From Clostridiales bacterium (GTDB lineage: Bacteria; Bacillota; Clostridia; Oscillospirales; Butyricicoccaceae): DNA of 64,000 nt. Numbering within the stretch: the stretch's first letter is position 1; each line of letters opens with the position of its first letter. The notes beneath the pieces were generated by a model. It made no database searches and was not told where the DNA came from. It saw only the letters and a list, made by a program, of their open reading frames with translations. Of the stretch, positions 1 through 8,642 are shown piece after piece. The stretch lies in contig SFJM01000008.1 of the NCBI GenBank assembly GCA_004555915.1, positions 62,001 to 126,000 of the forward strand, read 5' to 3'. The position numbers and the translations under genes were made by a program.

Positions 1-1
1 G

Positions 2-925
2 CTGCTGCCGTTCTGGCACACCTTCCTGACCCGGCTGGGCTTTGAAGTTGTACTGTCCGATGTCTCCACCCGTTCCATGTATGCGCTGGGACAGAACAGT
101 ATTCCGTCAGATACCGTATGCTATCCGGCAAAGCTGATACATGGACATATTGAAAACCTGCTCAGCAAGGGCATAGATTCCATTTTCTATCCATGCATGA
201 CCTATAATCTGGATGAGCATCGAACTGCGAATTGCTACAACTGCCCGGTAGTTGCTTACTATCCGGAGCTGCTGAAGGCCAACATGAACCATCTGAAGGA
301 TGTAGACTTCATGATGCCGTACTATGAGCTGGGACGGCAGAAGGACTTTATCAAGTCGGCAGCAGAGTTGTTTACCAAAAAGTATAAGCATATCAACAAA
401 CGTATGGTGAAGGAAGCTGCCCTGGCAGCTTATTCCGAGCTGGACCGTTACTATGCGGATATTGCGGCAGAGGGCAAAAAGGCCATTGCCTATGCGGAGG
501 AGCATGGGCTGGATATTGCGGTTCTGGCAGGCCGCCCGTATCATATTGACCCGGAAATCAACCATGGCATTGACCGGCTGATTCAGTCCTATGGCATGGT
601 CATTGTATCCGAGGATGCTGTGGCACCGCTGGGTGAGATGCCGGTTGTCAATGTCCTGAACCAGTGGACCTATCATTCCCGTATGTATGCCGCCGCAAAC
701 TGGGCAGTGAACCGGCCGGATGCGCAGATTATCCAGCTGGTATCCTTCGGCTGCGGCATTGACGCCATTACCACGGACGAAATGCGTGCGATTACCGAAG
801 AAGGCGGGAAAATTTATACCCAGCTGAAAATTGATGAAATCAACAATCTTGGTGCGGCAAAGATCCGTATCCGCAGTATGATTGCTGCTGTAGAGGAGGG
901 AAGAAACAATGCCGGAAAGTCGTGA
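2..925 (+). CDS. 2-hydroxyacyl-CoA dehydratase activase-related protein, C-terminal part (5' end outside window)
   Basis: The reading frame is open from base 2, so the gene begins upstream of the window and only about 307 residues are visible. They resemble the DUF2229-type region found after the ATPase domain in large clostridial activases of 2-hydroxyacyl-CoA dehydratases, which transfer an electron to the dehydratase at the cost of ATP. Visible marks are the opening PFWHTF segment and several conserved cysteines near bases 120, 200 and 235 that could bind an iron-sulfur cluster. The ATPase domain would lie outside the window. The stop overlaps the next gene by 17 bases, so the two are translationally linked. 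The substrate is unknown; family assignment is fairly secure. Confidence 0.75.
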   Translation: MLPFWHTFLTRLGFEVVLSDVSTRSMYALGQNSIPSDTVCYPAKLIHGHIENLLSKGIDSIFYPCMTYNLDEHRTANCYNCPVVAYYPELLKANMNHLKDVDFMMPYYELGRQKDFIKSAAELFTKKYKHINKRMVKEAALAAYSELDRYYADIAAEGKKAIAYAEEHGLDIAVLAGRPYHIDPEINHGIDRLIQSYGMVIVSEDAVAPLGEMPVVNVLNQWTYHSRMYAAANWAVNRPDAQIIQLVSFGCGIDAITTDEMRAITEEGGKIYTQLKIDEINNLGAAKIRIRSMIAAVEEGRNNAGKS

Positions 926-2165
926 GCTTCCACATGTCCCGTTTACGGAGGACATGAAAAAGGATTATACTATTCTGGTTCCCAATATGCTGCCGGTGCA
1001 GCTGAAGCTGATTACTTCCATCATGAAGAATTACGGCTACAACATGGAGGTTCTGGAAACAGAAGGTCCGCAGATTGCGGAGTGCGGCCTGAAAAATGTA
1101 CATAATGACACCTGTTATCCGGCATTGCTGGTTATCGGCCAGTTTATTGATGCGCTGGAATCGGGGAAATATGACCTGCACAAGGTTGCTGTCATGATTA
1201 CTCAGACCGGCGGTGGTTGCCGTGCCTCCAATTACATCCATCTGCTGCGCAAGGCGCTGATTAAAAATGGCATGGGTTATATCCCGGTCATCTCCCTGAA
1301 CTTCTCCGGACTGGAGAAGAATGCCAATCCGGGCTTCAAGCTGACACCAAAGGCATTCATTCAGGTGGCCTATGGCGTGCTGCTGGGTGACTTCATCATG
1401 CATATCTATAACCAGTGCCGGCCGTATGAGGTCAACAAGGGTGACTGTGATAAGGCTGTGGATGCACTGGTCAGAAAGATCACCAAGGATTTTGAGGCGG
1501 ATAAATTTATCCACTACAGCCATGTGAAAATGCTGTATATCCTGATCTGCAAGCGGTTCGCGCAGATTCCCTATCAGGATTTCGGTTCCAAGAAAAAGGT
1601 TGGCATTGTAGGCGAGATTTACGTCAAGTTCTCCCCACTGGGCAATAACAATCTGGAAAAATTCCTGCTGGGTGAAGGTACCGAGCCGGTTCTGGCAGGC
1701 CTGATGGATTTCTGCCTGTACTGCATTTACAACGGCATCATTGACTTTGAGCTGTACGGACGTTCCGTCAAGAGCGCGGCAGTGATGCAGGCGGTGTATC
1801 GGTTCCTGCTGGATAAGCAGAAGGATATGATCCGTATTATCAAGAAGGATGGACATTTCCGCCCGATGATGGAGTTTGACAAGGTGCGCAAGCTGTCCCA
1901 GAAGATCATCAGCCCCGGCGTGAAGATGGGTGAGGGCTGGCTGCTTCCGGCAGAAATGGTAGAGCTGATTGAGGAGGATGTACCGAATATCGTGCTGACC
2001 CAGCCCTTTGGCTGTCTGCCGAACCATATTGCCGGCAAGGGCATGATCCGGAAAATCCGGGAACAGTATCCCCATGCCAATATTGTCAGCGTGGACTATG
2101 ACCCGGGCGCGTCCCGTATCAATCAGGAAAACCGCATCAAGCTGATGCTGTCCAACGCGAAATAA
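909..2165 (+). CDS. 2-hydroxyacyl-CoA dehydratase-like protein, partner of the upstream activase
   Basis: This 418-residue protein starts at an ATG preceded by a strong GGAGGGAAG ribosome site inside the end of the upstream gene. It resembles the last third of the giant (about 1400-residue) activase/dehydratase proteins of clostridia, with a conserved Cys-Tyr-Pro-Ala motif near residue 70 and a GGGCRASNY motif near residue 100 that are typical of the family. In many relatives these parts are one polypeptide; here a different frame, an own ribosome site and a 17-base overlap show two separate proteins that presumably assemble. It ends the transcription unit at a strong terminator. The reaction is not known, so the call is by family only. 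Confidence 0.7.
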   Translation: MPESRELPHVPFTEDMKKDYTILVPNMLPVQLKLITSIMKNYGYNMEVLETEGPQIAECGLKNVHNDTCYPALLVIGQFIDALESGKYDLHKVAVMITQTGGGCRASNYIHLLRKALIKNGMGYIPVISLNFSGLEKNANPGFKLTPKAFIQVAYGVLLGDFIMHIYNQCRPYEVNKGDCDKAVDALVRKITKDFEADKFIHYSHVKMLYILICKRFAQIPYQDFGSKKKVGIVGEIYVKFSPLGNNNLEKFLLGEGTEPVLAGLMDFCLYCIYNGIIDFELYGRSVKSAAVMQAVYRFLLDKQKDMIRIIKKDGHFRPMMEFDKVRKLSQKIISPGVKMGEGWLLPAEMVELIEEDVPNIVLTQPFGCLPNHIAGKGMIRKIREQYPHANIVSVDYDPGASRINQENRIKLMLSNAK

Positions 2166-2180
2166 TGGAATAAACAGAAA

Positions 2181-2211
2181 ACCGGCGCAGATTTGAACTG
2201 CGCCGGTTTTT
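2181..2211. terminator. Bidirectional rho-independent terminator
   Basis: A perfect 10-bp stem (2181-2190 with 2198-2207) and a 7-base loop are followed by TTTTTC on the plus strand and preceded by an A-run that serves the minus strand. It lies between convergent genes and can end both the activase unit and the cobalamin operon. Confidence 0.85.
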
Positions 2212-2219
2212 CACTTCTA

Positions 2220-3227
2220 TTACAGCATGCCGACAGAGCGGAACAATACGGTCATAACAAAAATGGTAATCATACTCAGCAGGGAAGTCCAGACCACAAT
2301 CTGACCGGCAAGCACGTCATCCGCATGCATTTCCTGTGCCATGACGGAGCTGGCAATGGCAATGGGAGAGCCATAGGCTGCAATCAGTACCCCCACTGAA
2401 ACAGGTGACAGCTCCAGCAGGCCGAAATGTGCCGCGGCAAATGCCATACCAAAGCCAAGCACCGGCGCAAGCACCAGCCGCATCAGGACACCGGCCGTCA
2501 GCTCTTTGCGGATACCATGCACGGCGGAAAAGCTGAACTGGCCGCCCAGCATAATCAGGCTGACCGGTGTGGCAATGCGTGCCAGATATTGCAGCGTGGT
2601 ATACAGCCAGGGCAGGGTGCCGGAAATCGAAAAGACCAGGGAACCATCCGGATGACATGGGATAAACTCCCGCAGAACCAGTACCAGCACACCGGCGGAC
2701 AGGCCCTGAATCAGCGGATTTTTCACGATATTCCGCAGGATTTTTCCCGCATCCAGCTGCGCCTCATCGGAATAAACCGTCAGGGCAAGGACAGAGATTA
2801 CATTGAAATAAATGACCGTGGGAGCCTGCATGGAGGCGGCAACAGCCAGACCGGCAGGACCCAGCAGCCCTTCAGACAACGGCAATCCAATGATCGCAAA
2901 ATTGGATCGGAAGCCAGCCTGAATCAGCACGCCTTTGCGGTTGCGGACGGAGGTGATGCAGTTCGCCAGTACAATGCTGATACCAGTGATGATAATGAGA
3001 CTGCCCAGCAGGTAGGCTGCCAGACGGAAATCAATGTCACGGATGCTGTCCAACCCATACAGGTTGACAAACATCAGTGCCGGAAAGCTGTAATGAAAGA
3101 CAAACCGATTGACCGTCTTGAAAAAACTGACCGGAAATACCTGCTTCACCCGGAGCACATAGCCCAGAAGAATCAACAGAAGAATCGGTGCGATGGCATT
3201 CCATGCATAGGAAAAGATAGAGAGCAT
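2220..3227 (-). CDS. AEC family (auxin efflux carrier-like) permease in the cobalamin operon
   Basis: A 335-residue hydrophobic protein with about ten predicted membrane segments, matching the AEC/PIN-like permease family that moves organic anions across the cytoplasmic membrane. I chose the ATG at 3227, with AAAGGAAC upstream, over an ATG 16 codons earlier, which would overlap the upstream ATPase gene. The gap to that gene is 14 bases with no terminator, so it appears to be the last gene of the riboswitch-controlled operon. AEC permeases are not usual members of cobalamin uptake operons; the substrate might be a corrinoid precursor, a metal chelator or something unrelated. Family call is firm, role is unknown. 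Confidence 0.8.
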   Translation of the reverse strand: MLSIFSYAWNAIAPILLLILLGYVLRVKQVFPVSFFKTVNRFVFHYSFPALMFVNLYGLDSIRDIDFRLAAYLLGSLIIITGISIVLANCITSVRNRKGVLIQAGFRSNFAIIGLPLSEGLLGPAGLAVAASMQAPTVIYFNVISVLALTVYSDEAQLDAGKILRNIVKNPLIQGLSAGVLVLVLREFIPCHPDGSLVFSISGTLPWLYTTLQYLARIATPVSLIMLGGQFSFSAVHGIRKELTAGVLMRLVLAPVLGFGMAFAAAHFGLLELSPVSVGVLIAAYGSPIAIASSVMAQEMHADDVLAGQIVVWTSLLSMITIFVMTVLFRSVGML

Positions 3228-3241
3228 GCAGAAGTTCCTTT

Positions 3242-4378
3242 CTAAGAATTTGCTGTTTCCAGCAGAGATTCCCATTGAGTATCCGTTAATAGCTTATTTT
3301 GCTGCTTTGCCAGCTCCAGCAGTTGCCGGTTGCCCTGATTCTGCGTACCAAAGCGCTCCAGACAGCAGATGACACCGGTGCACTGCTGCAGGGCGGCCTT
3401 TGCCCTGCAGATGGCGGCTTTGCTGATGGGCTCAAAGGCCTGTTCGCTTATCACCTCTGCTGCCAGTGCGGATGCTACCGGATAATCCAGATCATTGGTG
3501 TGCAGAATGCCGGCGATAAACGGGATACCGGAGCGCTGCAGCTTCCGGTAAACCGGAATTCCCAGCCCACCGCCGCCGATGACAAAAACCTGCGGCTTTC
3601 CTTTGGGGGCATCCAGCTCCAGAGAACCATACTGGCTGTTGTAGCTGCCGCGATGGACACCATACAGCTCATGGATATACGCCGCTGTGAATACCTCCTC
3701 CGGCGTACCGCAGCGGTCAATATGGTCTCCCTTGATGCATAAGACATAATCGGAAATTTTCTGTGCCAGATCAATTTCATGCAGGGACATGATGACCGCC
3801 AGCTGTTTCTGGCGGACCAGGTCTTTTAATAAGGACAGCAGCTCCAGCTTGTGACGGATATCCAGAAAGGAGGTGGGTTCATCAAGGATAAGGATATCCG
3901 GCTCCTGACAGATGGCTCTTGCCAGCATCACCCGCTGCCGCTGTCCGTCACTGATACGGGTAAAATTCCGCTGGGCCAGCTCGGTTACATGCACCAGCTC
4001 CATGGCTTCCCGCACCTTTTCCCGATCCTGTTCAGACAACAGGCCCAGCCGACCGGTATAGGGGAATCGGCCGGATTCCACCACTTCCTCGCAGAGCATC
4101 CATTCGGGATCCGTCCAGCCAGTCATCATGACGGATACGGTCTGGGCAAACTTTCGCTCCGGAATATGACGGATGGAGGTGTCCCGGATGCTGACTGTTC
4201 CGGCAATCGGTTCCAGCTGGCGGGTAATACTCTTTAAAATCGTCGATTTTCCGGCACCATTGGGGCCAATCAACGTGACAATCTGTCCCGGGCGGACAGA
4301 AATTTCAATATCCCGGATTAACGCTTTTTTATTGTAGCCCACAGCCAGATCGGCTGTGTGGAGAATTGCTTCCTTCAT
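3242..4378 (-). CDS. ABC importer ATPase (FepC/BtuD type) with a fused C-terminal domain
   Basis: The first 250 or so residues are a standard importer ATPase: Walker A GPNGAGKST near residue 38, a signature ISDGQRQR near 143, Walker B ILILDEP near 162 and a switch His. It would energise uptake with the neighbouring FecCD permease and binding lipoprotein. The remaining 120 residues are an extra domain that begins with a VFVIGGGGLG glycine-rich motif resembling a nucleotide-binding Rossmann turn and contains several cysteines; its role is not known. The family is usually about 250-260 residues, so this is a fusion. It lies 6 bases after the permease. The operon's cobalamin riboswitch suggests a corrinoid or tetrapyrrole/cobalt cargo. 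Confidence 0.85.
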   Translation of the reverse strand: MKEAILHTADLAVGYNKKALIRDIEISVRPGQIVTLIGPNGAGKSTILKSITRQLEPIAGTVSIRDTSIRHIPERKFAQTVSVMMTGWTDPEWMLCEEVVESGRFPYTGRLGLLSEQDREKVREAMELVHVTELAQRNFTRISDGQRQRVMLARAICQEPDILILDEPTSFLDIRHKLELLSLLKDLVRQKQLAVIMSLHEIDLAQKISDYVLCIKGDHIDRCGTPEEVFTAAYIHELYGVHRGSYNSQYGSLELDAPKGKPQVFVIGGGGLGIPVYRKLQRSGIPFIAGILHTNDLDYPVASALAAEVISEQAFEPISKAAICRAKAALQQCTGVICCLERFGTQNQGNRQLLELAKQQNKLLTDTQWESLLETANS

Positions 4379-4384
4379 GGCGTG

Positions 4385-5398
4385 TTATCCTTTCCGTGTG
4401 CTGCGGTGCAGCATCATCCAGATGACAATGGGCGCGCCGAAAATGGCGGTGACAGAGCTGATGCTCAGTTCGGTAGGGGCGAAGGCGGTACGTGCCAGCA
4501 CATCACAAAACAGGCAGAACACCGCGCCGCCGAGAAAGCAGCCCGGAATGACAACAAGGGGCTTTGCCGTGCGGAACAGACTTTTGATAAGGTGAGGAAC
4601 CGCAATACCCACAAAGGAAATCGGGCCGGCAAAGGCTGTCACACAGGCGGATAGAATACTGGACAACAGAATCAGCTGCACCCGGAACAGCCGGACATTG
4701 ACACCCAGATTCTGCGCATAGACTTCCCCCAGCTGGTATGCCCCCATAGGCTTGGACAGCAGGATAGTAAGTACCAGACAGACAAATACAACCACTGCCA
4801 TGGTGCGCACATTGCTCCAGTTCATGCCGGAAAAGCTGCCCATGGACCAGTTATGCAGGTTGACAATGTTGGAATCATCCGCAAAGGTCACAACCAGGTC
4901 GGTAATTGCCGAGCAGATATAGCCAATCATAATGCCGCTGATAACCAACAGGGACATTTTCTTTACCTGACCGGAAATCAGCAGGATGAAGCCCATGGAA
5001 ATCATGGAGCCAGCAAATGCAGCGACAATCAATGCGGCAGAACCAAGAATCATGCCATGTCCCAGAAAGAAAATCATGACAAGTGCTACCACCATCTTTG
5101 CGCCGGAGGAAATACCCAGCACAAACGGGCCGGCAATGGGATTGGCAAAAAAGGTCTGCAGCAGGAAGCCGGAAACAGATAAGGATCCGCCCAGCATTGC
5201 CGCGGCGAGCAGACGCGGGAGCCGGATCTCCCAGATAATTGCCGTATTTTCTGTATTGTGTCCCGCCAGAATATCCACAATCTCCTCGACAGACAGATTC
5301 ACACTGCCTGCGTTCAGATTCCAGATGAGCAGTACACACAGCAGTATGGCAAGTATGCCATAGCCGATGGCATATCGGACAGAACGCTTCTGCCTCAT
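4385..5398 (-). CDS. FecCD/BtuC-type ABC transporter permease
   Basis: A 337-residue, highly hydrophobic protein of the FecCD family, which forms the ten-helix channel of importers for siderophores, haem and cobalamin. Family marks include the LRLPRLLAA-like stretch near residue 60 (here EIRLPRLLAAA) and the FVGIAVPHL segment near residue 265 that contacts the ATPase. AGGAGG lies just ahead of the ATG. It sits 13 bases after the binding lipoprotein and 6 before the ATPase, in the same riboswitch-controlled operon. The sequence alone does not separate cobalamin from haem or iron chelates; the riboswitch favours corrinoids or a related tetrapyrrole. Confidence 0.88.
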   Translation of the reverse strand: MRQKRSVRYAIGYGILAILLCVLLIWNLNAGSVNLSVEEIVDILAGHNTENTAIIWEIRLPRLLAAAMLGGSLSVSGFLLQTFFANPIAGPFVLGISSGAKMVVALVMIFFLGHGMILGSAALIVAAFAGSMISMGFILLISGQVKKMSLLVISGIMIGYICSAITDLVVTFADDSNIVNLHNWSMGSFSGMNWSNVRTMAVVVFVCLVLTILLSKPMGAYQLGEVYAQNLGVNVRLFRVQLILLSSILSACVTAFAGPISFVGIAVPHLIKSLFRTAKPLVVIPGCFLGGAVFCLFCDVLARTAFAPTELSISSVTAIFGAPIVIWMMLHRSTRKG

Positions 5399-5411
5399 AG
5401 TATTCCTCCTG

Positions 5412-6560
5412 TTATTTCAAACGATGTAAAAAGGTGAGCTGATCCTGCTCTGCTGCCTGATCGGTAACAATCGTATGCAGATCGGCAATCATGTCCGCAG
5501 CACCGGTGGTCTGCTGGAACATATTTTTTCCGGTGCACCAGACATTGTTGTTTTTTACCGCCTTGAAATCCGCCAGCAGGGGACTTTTTTCCAGCAGCTG
5601 GCGGATGGTTTCCAGCTCCCCGTCAATCGTGCTGTTATAAATGATATAATCCGCATCCCGTGCCGCAGCATAAAAGGCTTCCATCTGCATGTTCATAGTA
5701 GACAGCGCATTTTCCTCTACCTGTAAATCCTCCGCCGTAGGAACATAGCTTCCGCCTGCCAGTTCAATCATTTTGGAAATATAATCTCCCGGCTTGTGGA
5801 CATTGACATAGCCGTTGGAGCTGATATAAAAGAATGCAACGGTTTTACCGGTCTCCTTATCGGTCAGAATAGTATCCAGCTGCTGTACCTTTTCGTCAAA
5901 ATACTGTTCCGCTTCATCGGTTTTGCCAAGAAGCAACCCATACAGCTTCATCCATTCCATCCGTCCCAGCGGATGGATTTCATAGCTGGAGCGCTCCACC
6001 ATCACCGGAACATGCAGGCTTTCCAGCTGTTCCTGGGTTTCCGGATTGTGGTAAATCATGGAGGATTCAATGGCAAGCCCGCAGTTTTCCGCCAGAATCT
6101 GTTCATAGTCCGGCGTATTGTATTTGCCGACGTATAGTAAATCGCTGTTCTCCATGGCCTGCCGTACTTCCGGCAGGCTCCAGTCAGACGGTTTGGTACT
6201 GGTCATACGCACCTGATCCAGCGCATCCAGCCCGCTGAACAAATCCATCGCAGAGGATGCCGCCACATAGATGTTCTGAATCGGCTGCTGCAGTACTGTG
6301 ATATCCGCATCCAGACCTTCCGGTACATCATCCTGTTCCGGCACCAGCAGGAGCCGGTCGGAATCCTGAATGGTAATCAGGGCATAACCGCCATCATAAT
6401 AATCTACCTGGAATTGGGTGGCATATTGTAAATCCATATGTCCGGTGGGCTGCATGTCTGCCCATGTACCGGCTTTTTGCGTGCTGTCTGCTGTGCCGCA
6501 GCCGGTCAGCAGGAGACAGAGCATTGCGGCAAAACACAGCCATTGTTTTATGTTTCTCAT
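5412..6560 (-). CDS. ABC transporter substrate-binding lipoprotein (BtuF/FepB-like)
   Basis: A 382-residue protein with a lipoprotein signal peptide (lipobox LLTGC, Cys21) followed by a two-lobed class III periplasmic-binding fold as in BtuF and FepB. It would be anchored outside the membrane and deliver ligand to the FecCD-type permease encoded next. Its start codon overlaps the stop of the upstream NEAT-like lipoprotein gene (ATGA), which indicates translational coupling and suggests that both act on the same ligand. The upstream cobalamin riboswitch points to a cobalamin- or cobalt-related cargo, but haem-type ligands cannot be excluded because of the NEAT-like partner. Confidence 0.85.
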   Translation of the reverse strand: MRNIKQWLCFAAMLCLLLTGCGTADSTQKAGTWADMQPTGHMDLQYATQFQVDYYDGGYALITIQDSDRLLLVPEQDDVPEGLDADITVLQQPIQNIYVAASSAMDLFSGLDALDQVRMTSTKPSDWSLPEVRQAMENSDLLYVGKYNTPDYEQILAENCGLAIESSMIYHNPETQEQLESLHVPVMVERSSYEIHPLGRMEWMKLYGLLLGKTDEAEQYFDEKVQQLDTILTDKETGKTVAFFYISSNGYVNVHKPGDYISKMIELAGGSYVPTAEDLQVEENALSTMNMQMEAFYAAARDADYIIYNSTIDGELETIRQLLEKSPLLADFKAVKNNNVWCTGKNMFQQTTGAADMIADLHTIVTDQAAEQDQLTFLHRLK

Positions 6561-7453
6561 TTTGCTTTGATCGTGGAGGAATCGAAATACAGGAAATATT
6601 CGATTTCATGCGGCGTACTCATGGCAGTGGTGTCGGCAGAAACCGGCATTTTATAGTCAAATACCGTGACCGGAATGTCAAATGTGGCATTGCCTTCGGT
6701 ATTGACCGGATTGTACTGCACACCATCCACCTTCATATAATCATAATTCGGGCTGCTCCAGACCAGTCTTGCCGTAACCGTGCCATCTGCCACAACCAGC
6801 TCGGCCGGGGAGGATACTGTGGCACGACCGGAGCCGCCAGTCAGCGTAACTTCGACAGTATAGGTACCATCCTGCAGCTGCAGGCTTTCCGGCGTTGTAC
6901 GAATCTCTTCGGAAAGCGCATCTGTGGGCAGGGAATCCGCACGGAACAGCAGGGTACGGTCATACCATTTTTTCTTGTTTCTGCTGAATGCGGCACAGGA
7001 AATGCCCTTGTCCAGTGCTTCTACCGGTACGGTAAAGGTGTGCTCACCGCTGCCGGTTTGTTCAAAACCAATGTATTCCGATTCATCCGCCTGGACAGCC
7101 TGTTCCCCGGTACCCATAAAGACATACAGATAACCGGTGCCGCCCATGGTCATAACCGCCGTCATGCTGCCGTCTTTTACCGTCAGTTCGCATTTGGTAA
7201 TGTGGAACATGCGGGAGCTGGAATCAACGATAATATCATACACGCCATTCTTTACCTGGTCGCCGGGAATCGGCTCCATACCCTCTTCCACAACCTCCTC
7301 CGGTGCTGCCATTTCCTCCGCAGAAGCCACCTGGGAGGAAGCGGTATCCGCAGAGCCGGTTTCAGCAGAAGTCCCGCCGGTTCCGCAGCCAGACAGGAGG
7401 GACAGCACCAGCACGGCTGTCATGGCAGCAGAACGCAGTTTTATGTTTGCCAT
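6557..7453 (-). CDS. Cell-surface lipoprotein with two NEAT-like beta domains
   Basis: A 298-residue exported lipoprotein (lipobox LLSGC) with an Ala/Glu-rich linker and two beta-rich modules, roughly residues 58-165 and 185-292. Each begins with a DG-Y or NGVYDI strand, and the second contains a YDYMKVDGVQY segment that recalls the YxxxY haem-contact strand of NEAT domains. This similarity is by eye and not certain. The start at 7453 gives good spacing to AAAGGA; an ATG at 7465 is too close to it. It is coupled by ATGA to the binding-protein gene and follows the exported chelatase gene. I infer that it captures a tetrapyrrole or metal complex at the surface and passes it on. Confidence 0.65.
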   Translation of the reverse strand: MANIKLRSAAMTAVLVLSLLSGCGTGGTSAETGSADTASSQVASAEEMAAPEEVVEEGMEPIPGDQVKNGVYDIIVDSSSRMFHITKCELTVKDGSMTAVMTMGGTGYLYVFMGTGEQAVQADESEYIGFEQTGSGEHTFTVPVEALDKGISCAAFSRNKKKWYDRTLLFRADSLPTDALSEEIRTTPESLQLQDGTYTVEVTLTGGSGRATVSSPAELVVADGTVTARLVWSSPNYDYMKVDGVQYNPVNTEGNATFDIPVTVFDYKMPVSADTTAMSTPHEIEYFLYFDSSTIKAK

Positions 7454-7478
7454 AAATATATTCATCCTTTCAAAGAAA

Positions 7479-7505
7479 GGCGGCACGGGAGAAACCCGAG
7501 CCGCC
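7479..7505 (-). terminator. Intra-operon hairpin between the chelatase and NEAT-like genes
   Basis: An 11-bp stem with one T-T mismatch and a 5-base loop lies directly after the chelatase stop. On the minus strand it is followed by TTTCTTTG, a weak U-tract. It may reduce distal expression or protect the chelatase mRNA 3' end. Confidence 0.5.
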
Positions 7506-7523
7506 CCTTATGTTTTACATCTG

Positions 7524-8534
7524 TTACGGATTCAGGGAATCCATTGCTGCCTGTGCATGCTCCACATAGATCTTGCGAATTTCCTCATTTTCGCCCAGAC
7601 CACGGAGCAGGCAGGTTACTTCATAACCGGCATCCTCAAAGGTTGTTTTCCATGAACCTTCTTCGTCACCCGCCATATCATTGTTGGCATGGTCACCGGC
7701 GACAACCATCAGCGGTTCCAGTACCACGCGCTTGTAGCTGCCGGTCTTTACCCTGGCCAGTACATCATCCAGAGACGGGGATGCTTCCACGGTACCCACA
7801 AAGTAATTTTCATGTCCATCCGCAGTCAGCAGATCCTGCATCTTCTGATATACTTCATTGGATTCCGCTTCTGTGCCATGGCCCATGAAGCAGATTGCGG
7901 TTTCTCCGTCATCATATTCTGAAGTCCAGTCTACCAGAGCCTGTTCCACGCGCTTGAAATCCTCCTCGCTGGTGAGCAGCGGTTTGCCGATTGCGATTTT
8001 ATCAAATGCATCCGCATACTGTGCAACCTGCTCCTCCAGCTCTGCATATTCCAATCCATTCATCAGATGCGTGGGCTGGATCACCAGATTTTTTACGTTG
8101 TTGTCAACCGCACGGTTCATGGCTTCATCCACATCATCAATCTTGACGCCATCACGCTTCTGGATATGGTCAATGACGATGTTGGCGGTAAATCCTCGTC
8201 TGACAGAATAATCCGGGAATGCCTTTTCCAGATCGTTTTCAATTGCACCGATATTCAGCCGGCGGCTGTCATTGAAGCTGGTGCCGAAGCTGAGTACCAG
8301 CAGTTCATTGTCACCGATATTGTCCTGATTCCGGGCATTGTCCAGAGAAGCATCACCGGTATCATAATTTTCTTCGTCTTCAGCCGGAGCGGCTTCACCG
8401 GAACCCACAGCAGAGGTGTTTGCGGAGCCGGAGCCGGTATCCGAAGTGGTGCCGGATGATGTGGAGCCACAGCCAGCCAATAGCATGGTCATGGTGACAG
8501 ACAGGGTGAGCAGTACAGCGGTAAGTTTTTTCAT
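7524..8534 (-). CDS. cbiK: Exported sirohydrochlorin cobaltochelatase-like lipoprotein (CbiK family)
   Basis: A 336-residue protein with a lipoprotein signal (lipobox LLAGC) and then a CbiK-type class II chelatase domain, which inserts cobalt into sirohydrochlorin in anaerobic cobalamin synthesis. Family motifs are FGTSF near residue 86, MGHGTE near 220 and GDHANNDMAGDE near 285. One feature is odd: the second His that usually follows GHGTE in CbiK is Ala here (GHGTEAES). An exported chelatase cannot act in the cytosolic pathway, so it may insert or remove metal in an external tetrapyrrole before uptake, or bind cobalt. It is the first gene after the cobalamin riboswitch and has AGGAGGG ahead of its ATG. 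Confidence 0.8.
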   Translation of the reverse strand: MKKLTAVLLTLSVTMTMLLAGCGSTSSGTTSDTGSGSANTSAVGSGEAAPAEDEENYDTGDASLDNARNQDNIGDNELLVLSFGTSFNDSRRLNIGAIENDLEKAFPDYSVRRGFTANIVIDHIQKRDGVKIDDVDEAMNRAVDNNVKNLVIQPTHLMNGLEYAELEEQVAQYADAFDKIAIGKPLLTSEEDFKRVEQALVDWTSEYDDGETAICFMGHGTEAESNEVYQKMQDLLTADGHENYFVGTVEASPSLDDVLARVKTGSYKRVVLEPLMVVAGDHANNDMAGDEEGSWKTTFEDAGYEVTCLLRGLGENEEIRKIYVEHAQAAMDSLNP

Positions 8535-8613
8535 GACTTAACCCTCCTAAAAAATGTTGCAAACAACTGGATAGAGCAACAGAAACAAACACTCCGTCCT
8601 GTCAGTATGAACG

Positions 8614-8642
8614 CAAAAAAAGTCCTTTTTATGATAAAGGAC
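8614..8642 (-). terminator. Riboswitch expression-platform terminator
   Basis: Read on the minus strand, a stem formed by 8642-8636 and 8628-8622 (GTCCTTT with AAAGGAC) is followed by seven or eight U residues, 80 bases before the chelatase start. Directly next to it, 8642-8649 and 8699-8706 form a perfect 8-bp inverted repeat that could be part of an alternative structure. This fits transcriptional control by the cobalamin aptamer. Confidence 0.8.

Noticed and set aside
840..2075. 411-codon open frame on the minus strand
   Set aside because: It lies fully opposite the activase-type genes, has no ribosome site and no protein-like family motif. Codon bias of the plus-strand gene creates it.
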